64,000 nucleotides of DNA. Origin: Mycolicibacterium mucogenicum DSM 44124. GTDB lineage: Bacteria; Actinomycetota; Actinomycetes; Mycobacteriales; Mycobacteriaceae. Position numbers and translations under genes: made by a program. Shown piece after piece: positions 41,354 to 50,379 of this stretch. Position 1 is the first letter of the stretch. Each line of letters begins with the position of its first letter. The DNA lies in assembly GCF_005670685.2 (NCBI RefSeq), contig NZ_CP062008.1:620001-684000 (forward strand), in the 5' to 3' direction. The notes beneath the pieces are model-generated. The model was not told where the DNA came from. It did not search any database and saw only the letters and a program-made list of their open reading frames with translations.

Positions 41354-41611
41354 CTCCTAATCCTCTGTCGGATCCGCGCTCAATCGCGCACATCGATGCC
41401 TTTGAGATACTCGAACGGATGATGACCCACTAGTCGCTGGGTCTATCGGCTTCAGTCCACTCTGCCGGGCTGTCCTCCGTCGTCCTCGCTGGGGCGTTTC
41501 CCGATCGGCTTGCCGCAAGCAATCCAGCGTTGCCCCGTGTGAACCCCACTTGTCAGTGAACGGTGTCCTTCTCAGCGTCTGTTCAGCGGGCAGTGTCTAC
41601 CTTCGGCGGTC

Positions 41612-42853
41612 ATGACCGGTGCCCCCTGCCCATCAACGAGTGCGAAGCGCGTGACTCCGAGCAAGGTTCCCGAAGTCACCATCTGGTTCTGGCTGATCAA
41701 GGTGCTGTGCACCACGGTCGGAGAAAGCTTCGCCGACTGGATCAACCAAGGTCTCGGTGTGGGTCTCGGTGCCACCACGGTGCTGTTCACCGCCGTGCTG
41801 GCGCTGGTCATGGGGGCCCAGCTGCGGTTGCCGCGCTACGTCCCTGCGGTCTACTGGCTGGCGGTCGTGGTGCTCAGCGTCACCGGCACCCTCTACACCG
41901 ATCTGCTCACCGACACCCTTGCCGTTCCGCTTGCCACGAGCACAGCCGTCTTCACCGGCACCCTCGCGGTGGTGTTCGCGGTGTGGTTCGCCCGGGAGCA
42001 CACCCTGTCGATCCACAGCATCACAACGCGATCCCGGGAACTGTTCTACTGGCTCGCTGTCCTGGTCACCTTCGCGCTCGGCACCGCCGCCGGCGACTGG
42101 ACCTTGGCCTTGACCGGGTGGGGTGCCGGCGTATCGGTACTACTGCCGGTCACCCTCATCGCCGCGGTGACCGTCGGCTGGCGCGTCGGGGTCAACTCCG
42201 TGCTGTCGTTCTGGCTGGCCTACATCCTGACCCGCCCGCTGGGCGCGAACCTCGGCGATTGGCTCGCCTCACCGCGCAGCGCACACGGTCTCGGCCTCGG
42301 ATACGGCCTGACCAGTGGAATCTTCCTTGCTGCGATCGCCGCCGCTGTCGGCTACCTGACCTGGACCCGCATCGATGTGATTGACGTGAACGACGAGGTG
42401 GCGGACCCCGCGCCGAAGCGCACGCTAGCGGTGGTGAGCACCGTCGGTTACTACGCCGTCGTGGTCCTGGCAGCCGGCGCCCTGCTGCAACGGGCCTCGA
42501 TGCAGCCGCATGGCCCCATCACCGACATTGAGGAAGGGCCCGCGGCGGCTGCGCCTCTGGTGCCCGGCAAGGTCGGGGCCTTCCCGGCGACCGATATCGC
42601 GCACTTCCGCAACGTCACCCAAGACACGCTGGCGAAGGTGAATGCCGGAGACCAATCCGGCGCCCGAGCGCGGATCACCGACCTCGAAACCGCGTGGGAC
42701 CACGACCAGGACCGGCTACAGGCCATCGATTCCAGCGCCTGGACGGCGCTGGACCGGGAGATCGACGCAGCACTCAAGTCCGTCCGATCCAGCAGCCCAA
42801 GCGTTGACGACGAAAAGCTGTCTCTGACAACGCTTTTGAACAGCCTGCGCTGA
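41612..42853 (+). CDS. COG4705-type integral membrane protein with soluble C-terminus
   Basis: 413 aa. Residues ~25-290 carry 8-9 membrane helices in the pattern of COG4705 proteins (KVPEVTIWFWLIKVLCTTVG; ESFADW; DLLTDTLAV; LSFWLAYILTRPLGAN). Residues ~310-413 are a soluble helical domain (TLAKVNAGDQSGARARITDL) that may face outside. A GTG at codon 14 is an alternative start. Followed by a PAP2 phosphatase and a two-component system, so an envelope-related role is likely. Substrate unknown. Confidence 0.78.
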   Translation: MTGAPCPSTSAKRVTPSKVPEVTIWFWLIKVLCTTVGESFADWINQGLGVGLGATTVLFTAVLALVMGAQLRLPRYVPAVYWLAVVVLSVTGTLYTDLLTDTLAVPLATSTAVFTGTLAVVFAVWFAREHTLSIHSITTRSRELFYWLAVLVTFALGTAAGDWTLALTGWGAGVSVLLPVTLIAAVTVGWRVGVNSVLSFWLAYILTRPLGANLGDWLASPRSAHGLGLGYGLTSGIFLAAIAAAVGYLTWTRIDVIDVNDEVADPAPKRTLAVVSTVGYYAVVVLAAGALLQRASMQPHGPITDIEEGPAAAAPLVPGKVGAFPATDIAHFRNVTQDTLAKVNAGDQSGARARITDLETAWDHDQDRLQAIDSSAWTALDREIDAALKSVRSSSPSVDDEKLSLTTLLNSLR

Positions 42854-42892
42854 TTCCTTCAGTCATTTGCAACTCAGAACGACAAGGCCGCG

Positions 42893-43489
42893 ATGAACCT
42901 CGATACCCGAATCTTCTACTACATCAACAATTTCGCCCGGGACACTCCATGGCTGCACCCGGTCGTGGCCGGATACGCCGAAGACGGTGTCGTACTGTTC
43001 GCCATCTTTCTCCTGGCTGCATGGTGGATCGCCCGCAGATCCAACAACCCCGGCGCGATGGCGGCGGCGGTATGGGCGCCATTGGGTGTGCTGGCCGCGG
43101 TGGCCATCAACCAGCCGATAGCCGACACCATCAACGCCGCCCGCCCCTGTAATACGTTGCCCCACATCATCGTTATGCACTGCAATACCGACGGCGGCTT
43201 CCCCAGTGACCACGCGATGATGGCCGGTGCCGTCGCTGCCGGGGTCTGGCTGGTGAATCGACGGCTCGGCGTCATCGCCGCCATCGCGGCAGTGGCCATG
43301 GCATTGGCTCGCGTCTATGTCGGTGCGCATTACCCCCAAGACGTCCTTGCCGGTCTCGCTCTGGGCGCGACCCTGAGCGTTTCCGGATATCGCGTCGCCC
43401 GGTCGGTGCTCAGGAGGCTGGTGGAACGCGCCGCCACGACCCGGCTGCGCCCGCTCATCACGGCCGCCGAGTCAGGTGCAGTTCACTGA
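42893..43489 (+). CDS. PAP2-family membrane phosphatase
   Basis: 198 aa, five to six hydrophobic segments. Acid-phosphatase motifs: INAARPCNTL (replacing the usual K-x6-RP), GGFPSDHAMMAG (PSxH-type) and ARVYVGAHYPQDVLAG (SRx5Hx3D-type). Such enzymes remove phosphate from lipids such as undecaprenyl pyrophosphate or phosphatidic acid. 39 bp after the COG4705 gene, probably one transcript. Confidence 0.88.
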   Translation: MNLDTRIFYYINNFARDTPWLHPVVAGYAEDGVVLFAIFLLAAWWIARRSNNPGAMAAAVWAPLGVLAAVAINQPIADTINAARPCNTLPHIIVMHCNTDGGFPSDHAMMAGAVAAGVWLVNRRLGVIAAIAAVAMALARVYVGAHYPQDVLAGLALGATLSVSGYRVARSVLRRLVERAATTRLRPLITAAESGAVH

Positions 43490-43653
43490 AGCAGGCTGCG
43501 GCGGTAGATTTTTCAGCCATTTTGCGTCTGAGATGGGTGCCCGCGCTTTCAGGCCCGTTCGCACTCAGCGTCCTCACAGCGACCTGCTGTCAGTCTGGTG
43601 GCATACCCGACAGCTGGTCGGCATCGATCAGCTGAATTCCGTGAAAGGTGTTG

Positions 43654-43815
43654 ATGGACATGACAGCCCGGCGAGAAGCAATCAACCTGATGGTCGGAGC
43701 CCTGATGCTGGTGGCGGCGACCATTTCGGTGCACGAGGCCCAGGAACGCGCCCAGAACGCACCGGCGCTGTCGAACGGTGGGCACTACGACAGCGCCCTC
43801 GTCCAGGTGATGTAA
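43654..43815 (+). CDS. 53-aa small membrane protein
   Basis: MDMTARREAINLMVGALMLV, one hydrophobic helix (residues 9-26), then a polar end (SNGGHYDSALVQVM). GAAAGG seven bases ahead of ATG 43654. Directly upstream of the response regulator, suggesting a target or partner of that system. Confidence 0.6.
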   Translation: MDMTARREAINLMVGALMLVAATISVHEAQERAQNAPALSNGGHYDSALVQVM

Positions 43816-43861
43816 CCGGGCGATTGATGGCTCCCACCTCAGTCTGTGCCAGGCTACTCAG

Positions 43862-44539
43862 GTGAGAGTGCTGCTGGTCGAAGACGAGCCCATGCTGGCC
43901 GAGACGATCACCGCCGGGCTGCGTGCCGAAGGGTTCGTCGTGGTCGCGGTGGCCGATGGTGCCGAGGGACTCTGGCAGGCCACCCACGAGCAGTTCGACG
44001 TCATCGTGCTCGACATCATGCTGCCGGGTCTCAACGGTTACGAGGTCTTGCGCAAGATGCGCGCCGCACACATTTGGACGCCGGTGCTGATGCTCACGGC
44101 CAAGGACGGCGACTACGACCAGACCGACGCCTTCGATCTGGGCGCCGACGACTATCTGACCAAACCCTTTTCGTTCATGGTGCTCACCGCGCGCTTGCGG
44201 GCCTTGATCCGCCGCGGCGCACCGCAACGTCCCGTCGTGCTGACTGCCGGCGACATTTCACTGGACCCCGCGCGCCGCACCGTGCACCGGGGCGGCGAGG
44301 ACGTCTCGCTGACACCGCGAGAATTCGCGCTCCTGGCATACCTGTTGCGCCACAAGGACACTGTCCTCACAAAGACCCAGATCCTGCACAACGTCTGGGA
44401 CAGTCACTACGACGGCCCCGACAACGTGGTGGAAGTCTATGTCGGCTATCTGAGACGCAAGATCGGCGCGGAGGCGATCACCACGCTGCGTGGCGCGGGT
44501 TACCGGCTCGAATCCGGCGAACCGGCAAGCGGTAATTGA
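43862..44539 (+). CDS. OmpR-family response regulator
   Basis: 225 aa from GTG 43862. The receiver has VEDE (acidic pocket), phospho-acceptor Asp51 (IVLDIMLPG), and LTKPF with the conserved Lys. The C-terminal winged helix runs from ~128 (LTPREFALLAYLLRHKDTVL; TTLRGAGYRLE). Convergent with the sensor kinase on the other strand, with a 40-bp 3' overlap. Confidence 0.93.
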   Translation: MRVLLVEDEPMLAETITAGLRAEGFVVVAVADGAEGLWQATHEQFDVIVLDIMLPGLNGYEVLRKMRAAHIWTPVLMLTAKDGDYDQTDAFDLGADDYLTKPFSFMVLTARLRALIRRGAPQRPVVLTAGDISLDPARRTVHRGGEDVSLTPREFALLAYLLRHKDTVLTKTQILHNVWDSHYDGPDNVVEVYVGYLRRKIGAEAITTLRGAGYRLESGEPASGN

Positions 44540-45960
44540 ACCGTCACCACGGTTCCCCCGCCGGCATCGCGGTCATCGATGCTGACCGAGCCATCGTGGG
44601 CGGCCACAATCTCGGCGACGATCGCCAACCCCAAGCCGGTACCACCACCACGCCGGGATCGGTCGGCGTCCAGCCGGAAGAACCGCTCAAAAACCTTGTC
44701 CCGTGCGGCGGCAGGAATTCCCGGGCCGTCATCGATCACCTGCACGACGGCGTTGTCACCCTCGGCGCGCACGACGATGGTCACCTCGCTGGTGGCATGG
44801 CGGGCCGCGTTATCGGCGAGGTTGCGCAACAATCGCACGAACCCGTCCGGATCGACGCCGGCCTTGACCGGCGAAAGATCGGAGACTATTCGCAAGGTCG
44901 TTTCCCGTTTGAGTCGAGCCGCCTCCGCAGTCGCCAGATCGTCGAGATCGGTCTCGACACGACGCAGCGGCAAGCCGCGTTCATCGGCGCGCGCCAGTAG
45001 GAGCAGGTTCTCCACCAAGGTCTGCATCCGGCGCGCTTCCGGCAACAGTGCGTTGGTCAGCAGCGTCCTGTCGAGGAGATCGGGGTGGGTGGCTCCGATC
45101 TCCAATGCAGACACCACCGTTGCCAACGGGCTCCGCAGCTCGTGGGACGCGTCCCCGACAAACCGTCGTTGCGCGGCATGGCCGGCCTCGATGCGGGCCA
45201 GCATGTCGTTCATGGTCACCGCCAGCGCGGAAATCTCATCCGACCTGCGACCGACGGGGACCCGCTCACCCAGATCGAAGGCACTGATCGCCGACACTCG
45301 CGACCGGATCGCCTCCACCGACCGCAACGACCGGCGCACCAGCAGGTATGTGACGACTCCGGCCACCACAGCCACAACGGGCGCCGTGATCGCCAGCATC
45401 TGCCCGGCAGTGCCGATCATCTGCTCGATCGGCTCGATGCCCCCGCCCACAAGTACCGTGTACCGCTGCCCCTTACGGGACGTCACCGTGATTGTGCTGA
45501 CGCGCACGTCGTCGTCATCAGTTGCCAGCACCCCGACCCGGGCACCTTCGTGCGGCACAGGAATCAACGGGGTCTGTGGTGCGCTGTCGGATCGCTCCAC
45601 CACGGTGCCGGCGGCGTCGGCGATCTGCACGGCCACGATTCGGTGATCGGTGTGCATCAACACCGATTCCACCTCATCGGGTGGTTCCTTGCGCAGCACA
45701 TCGGCCACCGCCTGGGCGCGGGCCTCCGCGGCGTTGTCCACGTCGGCGCACATCATCCGGTACAGCAACAGCGTCGAGGCCGAGCCCACGATCACGAGGC
45801 CGGCCAGCACCACCGCCGCAGCCACCAGCGCTGAGCGGACCGCAATGCCACCGAACCAGCCACGCCACCGGCTTGCGAAATCCCTCAGCGCCACGTGGCG
45901 GCTCACTCGGCGCCCTGGCGTTGCAGGCCCATCAGCAAGACCCAGCCGCGACCGACCCAC
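44500..45960 (-). CDS. Sensor histidine kinase (two-component system)
   Basis: 486 aa; GTG 45960 has GGAG four bases upstream, GTG 45906 is an alternative. A first TM (~44-68), an extracellular loop to ~185, a second TM (~188-208) and HAMP come before the H-box DASHELRSPL (His273). Then N-box LRNLADNAARHA, G1 DDGPGIP and G2 GTGLGLAIV. Its only nearby partner is the response regulator, tail to tail at 43862-44539. Confidence 0.93.
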   Translation of the reverse strand: MGRSRLGLADGPATPGRRVSRHVALRDFASRWRGWFGGIAVRSALVAAAVVLAGLVIVGSASTLLLYRMMCADVDNAAEARAQAVADVLRKEPPDEVESVLMHTDHRIVAVQIADAAGTVVERSDSAPQTPLIPVPHEGARVGVLATDDDDVRVSTITVTSRKGQRYTVLVGGGIEPIEQMIGTAGQMLAITAPVVAVVAGVVTYLLVRRSLRSVEAIRSRVSAISAFDLGERVPVGRRSDEISALAVTMNDMLARIEAGHAAQRRFVGDASHELRSPLATVVSALEIGATHPDLLDRTLLTNALLPEARRMQTLVENLLLLARADERGLPLRRVETDLDDLATAEAARLKRETTLRIVSDLSPVKAGVDPDGFVRLLRNLADNAARHATSEVTIVVRAEGDNAVVQVIDDGPGIPAAARDKVFERFFRLDADRSRRGGGTGLGLAIVAEIVAAHDGSVSIDDRDAGGGTVVTVQLPLAGSPDSSR

Positions 45961-46028
45961 ATCGCTCCATCATTCACTGTCATCACCGACAGTGATGTCA
46001 CAGCGTGCGTCCTCGGCGGCGCACGATG

Positions 46029-46598
46029 TCACTGCCCATCCGAAAACCCCGTCGGTACAGGCGAATTGCGCAGAGATTGCCGCGTGGACGGCAATCGCAC
46101 GCTCACCGAATTCGCGCACGCCCTGTTTTCGGCGACGGCCAGTGTCCCGCCGTGGGTGGCGATGATCCGGGCAGCCAACTCCAGACTGGGGTGGCGCTCC
46201 GGCGGTGTCTGGCCGGCGTCGGCGACCGCGATATGCGGGCCGTCGTCGCGGATGATGATGACTGCCTGGGCATCTCGGCGATATACCACCAGCTCGATCG
46301 CTGACACGGCATTGCGGCATGCATGGTCGACCAGGGCAGCGACCGCGCGGTTCAACGTCGCAGCGTCACCCACCACGTAGGTCGGCCGCAGGTCGGTGCG
46401 GACCGACAACCCGGTGTTCTGCCGCAGTCGGCCCGCATGCTGGACCAGCACATCATCGAGAAAGATCATCTCTCCGGCACTGTCGGTCACCCGCCACACG
46501 GTATGGACCACAGCCTGAATGCACGCTGAGAACGCCCGAAAAGTGGGGCCGCGATCGACTCCTGGCCGTGACCGACGCCGCAGGGCTATGTTGGCCAT
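46029..46598 (-). CDS. Orphan HATPase-domain protein
   Basis: 189 aa. Residues ~45-165 follow the histidine kinase ATP-binding fold: NRAVAALVDHACRNAVSAIE (N-box-like, Asn replaced in part), DDGPHIAVAD (G1-like) and LELAARIIATHGGTLAVAEN (G2-like). No H-box, HAMP or membrane segment. Its N-box is degenerate, so ATP binding may be weak. It lies 68 bp upstream of the kinase start on the same strand and may modulate it. Confidence 0.65.
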   Translation of the reverse strand: MANIALRRRSRPGVDRGPTFRAFSACIQAVVHTVWRVTDSAGEMIFLDDVLVQHAGRLRQNTGLSVRTDLRPTYVVGDAATLNRAVAALVDHACRNAVSAIELVVYRRDAQAVIIIRDDGPHIAVADAGQTPPERHPSLELAARIIATHGGTLAVAENRACANSVSVRLPSTRQSLRNSPVPTGFSDGQ

Positions 46599-46613
46599 TG
46601 AACGGGTGAAAGC

Positions 46614-46874
46614 GTGGCGATGATGGCCGGTCTCCTTCGGATGGGCACGTACCTGGCGCTATGCGGGGCGGTGGCCATCGGCCTGTCGCCGGCCGCCGCG
46701 GCGGATGCGGCTTACGACCCGACCGGGAACCGATCAGGCGGCCCGGTACCGACCGTCAACGGTGTGCCATGCGTCGGTGGCGGCCTGGGTGTTTGCGTGA
46801 GCATGCGGCAGAACCGCCCGCCCACGTCGGTGCCCCAGTCCGGCGTGGGGCACAGTCCGACGGTGCGCCGCTGA
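46614..46874 (+). CDS. Small secreted protein
   Basis: 86 aa (GTG 46614; ATG 46620 or 46623 possible) behind GGTGAAAG. The signal peptide ends at about AAAADAA (residue 32). The ~54-residue mature part is Pro/Gly/Val-rich with two Cys (NGVPCVGGGLGVCVS), like small mycobacterial exported proteins. Confidence 0.65.
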   Translation: MAMMAGLLRMGTYLALCGAVAIGLSPAAAADAAYDPTGNRSGGPVPTVNGVPCVGGGLGVCVSMRQNRPPTSVPQSGVGHSPTVRR

Positions 46875-46936
46875 GCGGTGAGCTGCCCAAACGCACAACC
46901 CGCGGCCGATGAGTCCCGCTGGGTAAGGTGCTGGCA

Positions 46937-47965
46937 ATGACCAATTTCCCGGAGCCGGCCGACGACCTCGAGCCGCAGCTCGAACCGGTCGCCGCCCGGC
47001 TCCTCGATGCGCAGGTGGCGTTCGCCATGCAGCAGCTGCGCGGCGAGAACTACCACAGCCTGGTACTCGACGAGATCGAGCACGCGCTGGCAGAGGCGTC
47101 GGAGATCACGCTGTCCGACGCGGTGACGCCGACGATGATCAAGAACGTCGCCGCGAAGTACGCCGTGCAGGTGCCGGTGGAGGGCGGCATCGCGGAACTG
47201 GTCAGTGAGATTGCTGTCCGGCTGTTACAGCTGACCGCGACCTCGGACACCAACTTCGGCGATGTCATCGACGGCCGCCGCTTCGGTGAGCTCAGCGCGA
47301 TGGTGCTCGAGATGGGCGTCACCCAGCGAGTACTGGAGCACATTCTGAGCAGTGAGGCGTTCACCGAATTCTGCGTGACGCTGGTGCAGCACTCGCTCGC
47401 GGAATCCGTCACGCAGGGCGGCAAGTCGTTGGCCCGGGGCCGGCTGGGCCGCGTGCTGGGCGGATTGGGCGCCCGCATGCCACAGGGTCCGGTCGAACGG
47501 CTGGAGCTGCGCGCCGAGGAGCTGGCGCGCCGCGGTGCTCGCTTTCTGCTCGCCCACACGCACGCGGACGAAGACGTGCTCGCCGAGGCACTCAACGATC
47601 TGTGGCGCAGCAACCTCAACAGCCCGCTGTCGTCGGCGATTTCGGTGATTTCGGCCGACGACGTCGAGGACGCTGTCGTGCCGATCTACGAGTTCTGGCG
47701 CACGTTCCGGGACACCGACTACTTCCGGTCGCTCCTCGATGAAGGCATCGACCACGTCTTCGAAAAGTACGGCGATGTCAGCCTTTACGATCTGCTGCTC
47801 GATCTCGGGGTGGGCCGTGAGGACATGATCGAGGAAGCGCTGCGCTTCGGCCCTCCGGTGATCGCCCTGCTCGACGAGCGCGGCTATCTGGAGTCGGTGC
47901 TGCGGCGCCGCCTCATCCCGTTCTACGTCTCGGACGAGTTCCGGGAGGCGCTGGCGGGCGGCTGA
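46937..47965 (+). CDS. Conserved helical protein of unknown function
   Basis: 342 aa from ATG 46937, with GGTAAGG upstream. Almost entirely helical: LSDAVTPTMIKNVAAKYAVQ, LARRGARFLLAHTHADEDVL, YDLLLDLGVGREDMIEEALR. No catalytic motif or membrane helix recognised. Probably a conserved mycobacterial protein. Confidence 0.7.
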   Translation: MTNFPEPADDLEPQLEPVAARLLDAQVAFAMQQLRGENYHSLVLDEIEHALAEASEITLSDAVTPTMIKNVAAKYAVQVPVEGGIAELVSEIAVRLLQLTATSDTNFGDVIDGRRFGELSAMVLEMGVTQRVLEHILSSEAFTEFCVTLVQHSLAESVTQGGKSLARGRLGRVLGGLGARMPQGPVERLELRAEELARRGARFLLAHTHADEDVLAEALNDLWRSNLNSPLSSAISVISADDVEDAVVPIYEFWRTFRDTDYFRSLLDEGIDHVFEKYGDVSLYDLLLDLGVGREDMIEEALRFGPPVIALLDERGYLESVLRRRLIPFYVSDEFREALAGG

Positions 47966-48026
47966 GCCGTTTGGCAGGGCAACACGCGGATACCCGCGAC
48001 GGAGTCGCCGAACGCAGGGCGGCGGC

Positions 48027-48638
48027 TCAGCGGCTCTCCAACTCCGCCACCCGCGCCTTGAGTGCGTCGATCTCGGCCTGCAGCTCGGCCTCGCGCCCGT
48101 CGAACCTGGCCTGGTACGCCTCGCCCAGCTCGCGCAGGTACTCGCGGTCGAAGCGGGGAATGATGGAGCGTGAACAGTTCCAGTCGAAGGCCTCGACGGC
48201 GATCTCGATCTCGCGCTGCGGCCCGTCCTCGATGACGGTCCCGCGGCCGAAGACCTTGAGCCGGGTACGTCGCGGGTAGTCGACGAAGAACATCGCCAGC
48301 CGGTCGTCGGCGGCCAGATTGCCCAGGGTGACGAACTGGTTGTTGCCGGGCAGATCGATGAACCGCAGCCGGTCGGTCTCGGGCAGGTACCGGACGAATC
48401 CGGCTGGGCCACTGCGGTATTGGAGATAGGGCCAACCGTTGGGTGTGACGGTGGCCAGGCAGAACTGGTCGGCGCGCCGGATCATCAGCAGCTCGCGGTC
48501 GTCGAGGCGCTGCGGTCCGTCGTCGGCGCGCTCGGTGTGCCGCCCGTACGCCAGGTAGCTGCCGTTGCGCTGCTGGCGATCCAGGGCATCGGGGCCGAAT
48601 GCCAGGTGGTGATAGTGATTGTTCGGCTCGGCGGACAC
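48027..48638 (-). CDS. PNPOx-like FMN-binding (pyridoxamine 5'-phosphate oxidase family) protein
   Basis: 203 aa from GTG 48638. ADQFCLATVTPNGWPYLQYR, RFIDLPGNNQFVTLGNLAAD and MFFVDYPRRTRLKVFGRGTV match the split-barrel FMN- or F420-binding family. The C-terminal ~35 residues form a coiled coil (EAELQAEIDALKARVAELES). Convergent with the helical-protein gene. Substrate unknown. Confidence 0.8.
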   Translation of the reverse strand: MSAEPNNHYHHLAFGPDALDRQQRNGSYLAYGRHTERADDGPQRLDDRELLMIRRADQFCLATVTPNGWPYLQYRSGPAGFVRYLPETDRLRFIDLPGNNQFVTLGNLAADDRLAMFFVDYPRRTRLKVFGRGTVIEDGPQREIEIAVEAFDWNCSRSIIPRFDREYLRELGEAYQARFDGREAELQAEIDALKARVAELESR

Positions 48639-48704
48639 AACGGCTACGCTACGCCCGCCTTCGAGCCCCGATGACCGCGGCGGGCCCGTTCTGCGGCACA
48701 AAGC

Positions 48705-48740
48705 ATTTGGGCCCGTCAACCGGAGTTGACGGGCCCAAAT
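48705..48740 (-). terminator. Strong hairpin after the secreted Pro-rich gene
   Basis: ATTTGGGCCCGTCAAC and GTTGACGGGCCCAAAT, a perfect 16-bp stem with a 4-nt loop, eight bases past the stop at 48748. Confidence 0.85.
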
Positions 48741-48747
48741 ACGTTGT

Positions 48748-49458
48748 TCAGTTGGCCGGTGCCGGCGGAACCGGGGGAACCGGTGCCCCTGGCGGAGGCG
48801 GGACATCGGCGGGGTCCGGGCGGAACTCCACCAGGCCCGGCGGGATGTTGGTGCCGGGAGGAGGTGCCGTGCCGGGCAGGGATTCACCGAGCTGCTCGCG
48901 CGGCATCTGCCCGAGCAGGCCGCCCTTCAGGCGACCGTCGCGGTACATGTCGATGTACCGACCCAGCCAGGTACGGCCGTTGACGTCGGCGTTCTCCTCA
49001 CCGGGTGCGACGTCGAACTGCTCGCACTTACCGGGCGCCGACGGCTTGACGCACTGCTGCGGGCCGTAGGCGTTGTTGAAGGCCCGGAGATTCGGCGTCG
49101 TGACGGGCGACGGCCCGCCGGGAGCCGAGGGCACGGCGTACTGGCCGAGCACGCTGCCGCGGTCGAGGCCGGTCAGGTCCGACGGGGCACCAAGCGCTGC
49201 GCCCAGCGGATTCACCCCATCGCTCTGGGCGAGGACGTTCAGGCCCTGCGGGCCCAGGTTGGCGCCCGCGACCGGGACCGCCAGGTTCGCGCCCGGACCG
49301 TCGGCTGCGACGGGGGCGGGCGGCGGCAGCACGGGGCCGGGCGCCGGAACCGGCGTGGGCACGACCGGATCGGCGGATGCGATGTCAGTTTGCGTCATTG
49401 CCGCCGCCGCAGCGAAAACCGCTGCGGCGGTGACAATTCCGCGGGTAACCCGATGCAT
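48748..49458 (-). CDS. Secreted Pro/Gly-rich protein in the porin operon
   Basis: 236 aa from ATG 49458 (TGATG with the porin stop). The signal peptide ends near residue 30 (DIASADP). A Pro/Val-rich region follows to ~55, then a core with FNNAYGPQQCVKPSAPGKCE (two Cys) and RTWLGRYIDMYRDGRLKGGL, and a Pro-rich tail. Translational coupling suggests work with the porin, perhaps in outer-membrane assembly; that is inference. Confidence 0.7.
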   Translation of the reverse strand: MHRVTRGIVTAAAVFAAAAAMTQTDIASADPVVPTPVPAPGPVLPPPAPVAADGPGANLAVPVAGANLGPQGLNVLAQSDGVNPLGAALGAPSDLTGLDRGSVLGQYAVPSAPGGPSPVTTPNLRAFNNAYGPQQCVKPSAPGKCEQFDVAPGEENADVNGRTWLGRYIDMYRDGRLKGGLLGQMPREQLGESLPGTAPPPGTNIPPGLVEFRPDPADVPPPPGAPVPPVPPAPAN

Positions 49459-50129
49459 CAGACCGACTTGGTGATGCCGTAGTAGGCGACGATGTCGTCC
49501 GTGTCGGTGGTGGAGCTGGTCAGCACCGCGTACGACCGCAGGAACGACTGGCCGACGCAACCGTCGATCTTGATGTGGGTGTCCTTGAGGGTCACGCGGA
49601 CCGGAGCCGACTTGAAGGTCTTCTTGTCGACCGGCACCTGGGTCACGGTGCCCGGCTTGGCGTGGATTTCCAGGGTGCCCGACATCGGCATGCTGACACC
49701 GGTGGGGATCAGGCCGGCCAGGGTGGAGCCGGAGGTGCTCAGACCGATCTGGCCGATCAGACGCACCTGGCCCAGCTCGATGCCGCAACCGATCTGATAG
49801 CCGGCTTCGAGCGTTCCGCCGCTCAGCTTGGTCTTGCCGTTGCCGGTGACGGTGCCGGTGAAGGTGCCGCCCACCAGGTATTCGCGCGAGCTGACCGCGG
49901 TGGTCAACGGGGCGACGGGCAGCTGGGTCTCGTTCTTGGCCACGACCTCGAGAACCCAACCGTCCGGGCTGGTGATGCGGGCCGGCTCGTCGGAGGCCAC
50001 GACGCCGTTGTCCGGCGGCGGGCCGTCGAAGCCGGCGGGATCGACCGGGTCGGCCAGGGCGAGCGGCGTAACGGTCGCCGACAGCAGCACGCCCGCTGCG
50101 GCAGCCAATGTGGCAAGTCGGTTCAACAT
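49458..50129 (-). CDS. MspA-family porin 1
   Basis: 223 aa from ATG 50129 behind a GAGAGG leader. The signal peptide ends at about LALADP (residue 25). The MspA pattern: PDGWVLEVVAKNETQLPVAP, SSREYLVGGTFTGTV, GTLEAGYQIGCGIELGQVRL, GCVGQSFLRSYAVLTSST. MspA proteins are octameric outer-membrane channels for small hydrophilic molecules. The two Cys differ from MspA itself. Confidence 0.85.
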   Translation of the reverse strand: MLNRLATLAAAAGVLLSATVTPLALADPVDPAGFDGPPPDNGVVASDEPARITSPDGWVLEVVAKNETQLPVAPLTTAVSSREYLVGGTFTGTVTGNGKTKLSGGTLEAGYQIGCGIELGQVRLIGQIGLSTSGSTLAGLIPTGVSMPMSGTLEIHAKPGTVTQVPVDKKTFKSAPVRVTLKDTHIKIDGCVGQSFLRSYAVLTSSTTDTDDIVAYYGITKSV

Positions 50130-50329
50130 GGGGTTACGGCGCCTCTCGTGGGTTGGAATCCGAGAATGAAACGGTTTTCGATTCTCGGAGCATTCAATAT
50201 TCGGATTTCGAATTGGTGAACGGCTGGCCAATTACTCGGAACTGGCTTTGTTGTGTGGATGGATCAAATTCTTTAATCAGTGACAACATTTTTCGTCGGA
50301 CTGATTAAATTAACGGCCCGTGTCCGTGG
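50130..50329. other. AT-richer intergenic region between the porin genes
   Basis: No gene. It contains TCCGAGAATGAAACG/CGATTCTCGGA-type repeats (50149-50188) and AT-rich stretches likely to hold the promoter of porin 1. Confidence 0.5.
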
Positions 50330-50371
50330 CCGGTGCGGGCGGGCTCGTGTAGAGCTGTTCGCCCGCACCGG
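50330..50371 (-). terminator. Terminator after porin 2
   Basis: CCGGTGCGGGCG (50330-50341) and CGCCCGCACCGG (50360-50371), a perfect 12-bp stem, eight bases past the stop. Confidence 0.8.
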
Positions 50372-50379
50372 GCATCAGG

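Noticed and set aside
41354..41611. Gene in the gap after tRNA-Phe
   Set aside because: 258 bp with no frame or ribosome site supported; likely tRNA trailer and promoter of the next gene.
46029..46598. Complete histidine kinase
   Set aside because: No H-box, membrane helix or HAMP; only an ATPase-like domain.
49459..49959. N-terminal extension of the secreted Pro-rich gene through porin 1
   Set aside because: Signal peptide and TGATG coupling at 49458 fix the start; the upstream frame is a shadow of the porin.
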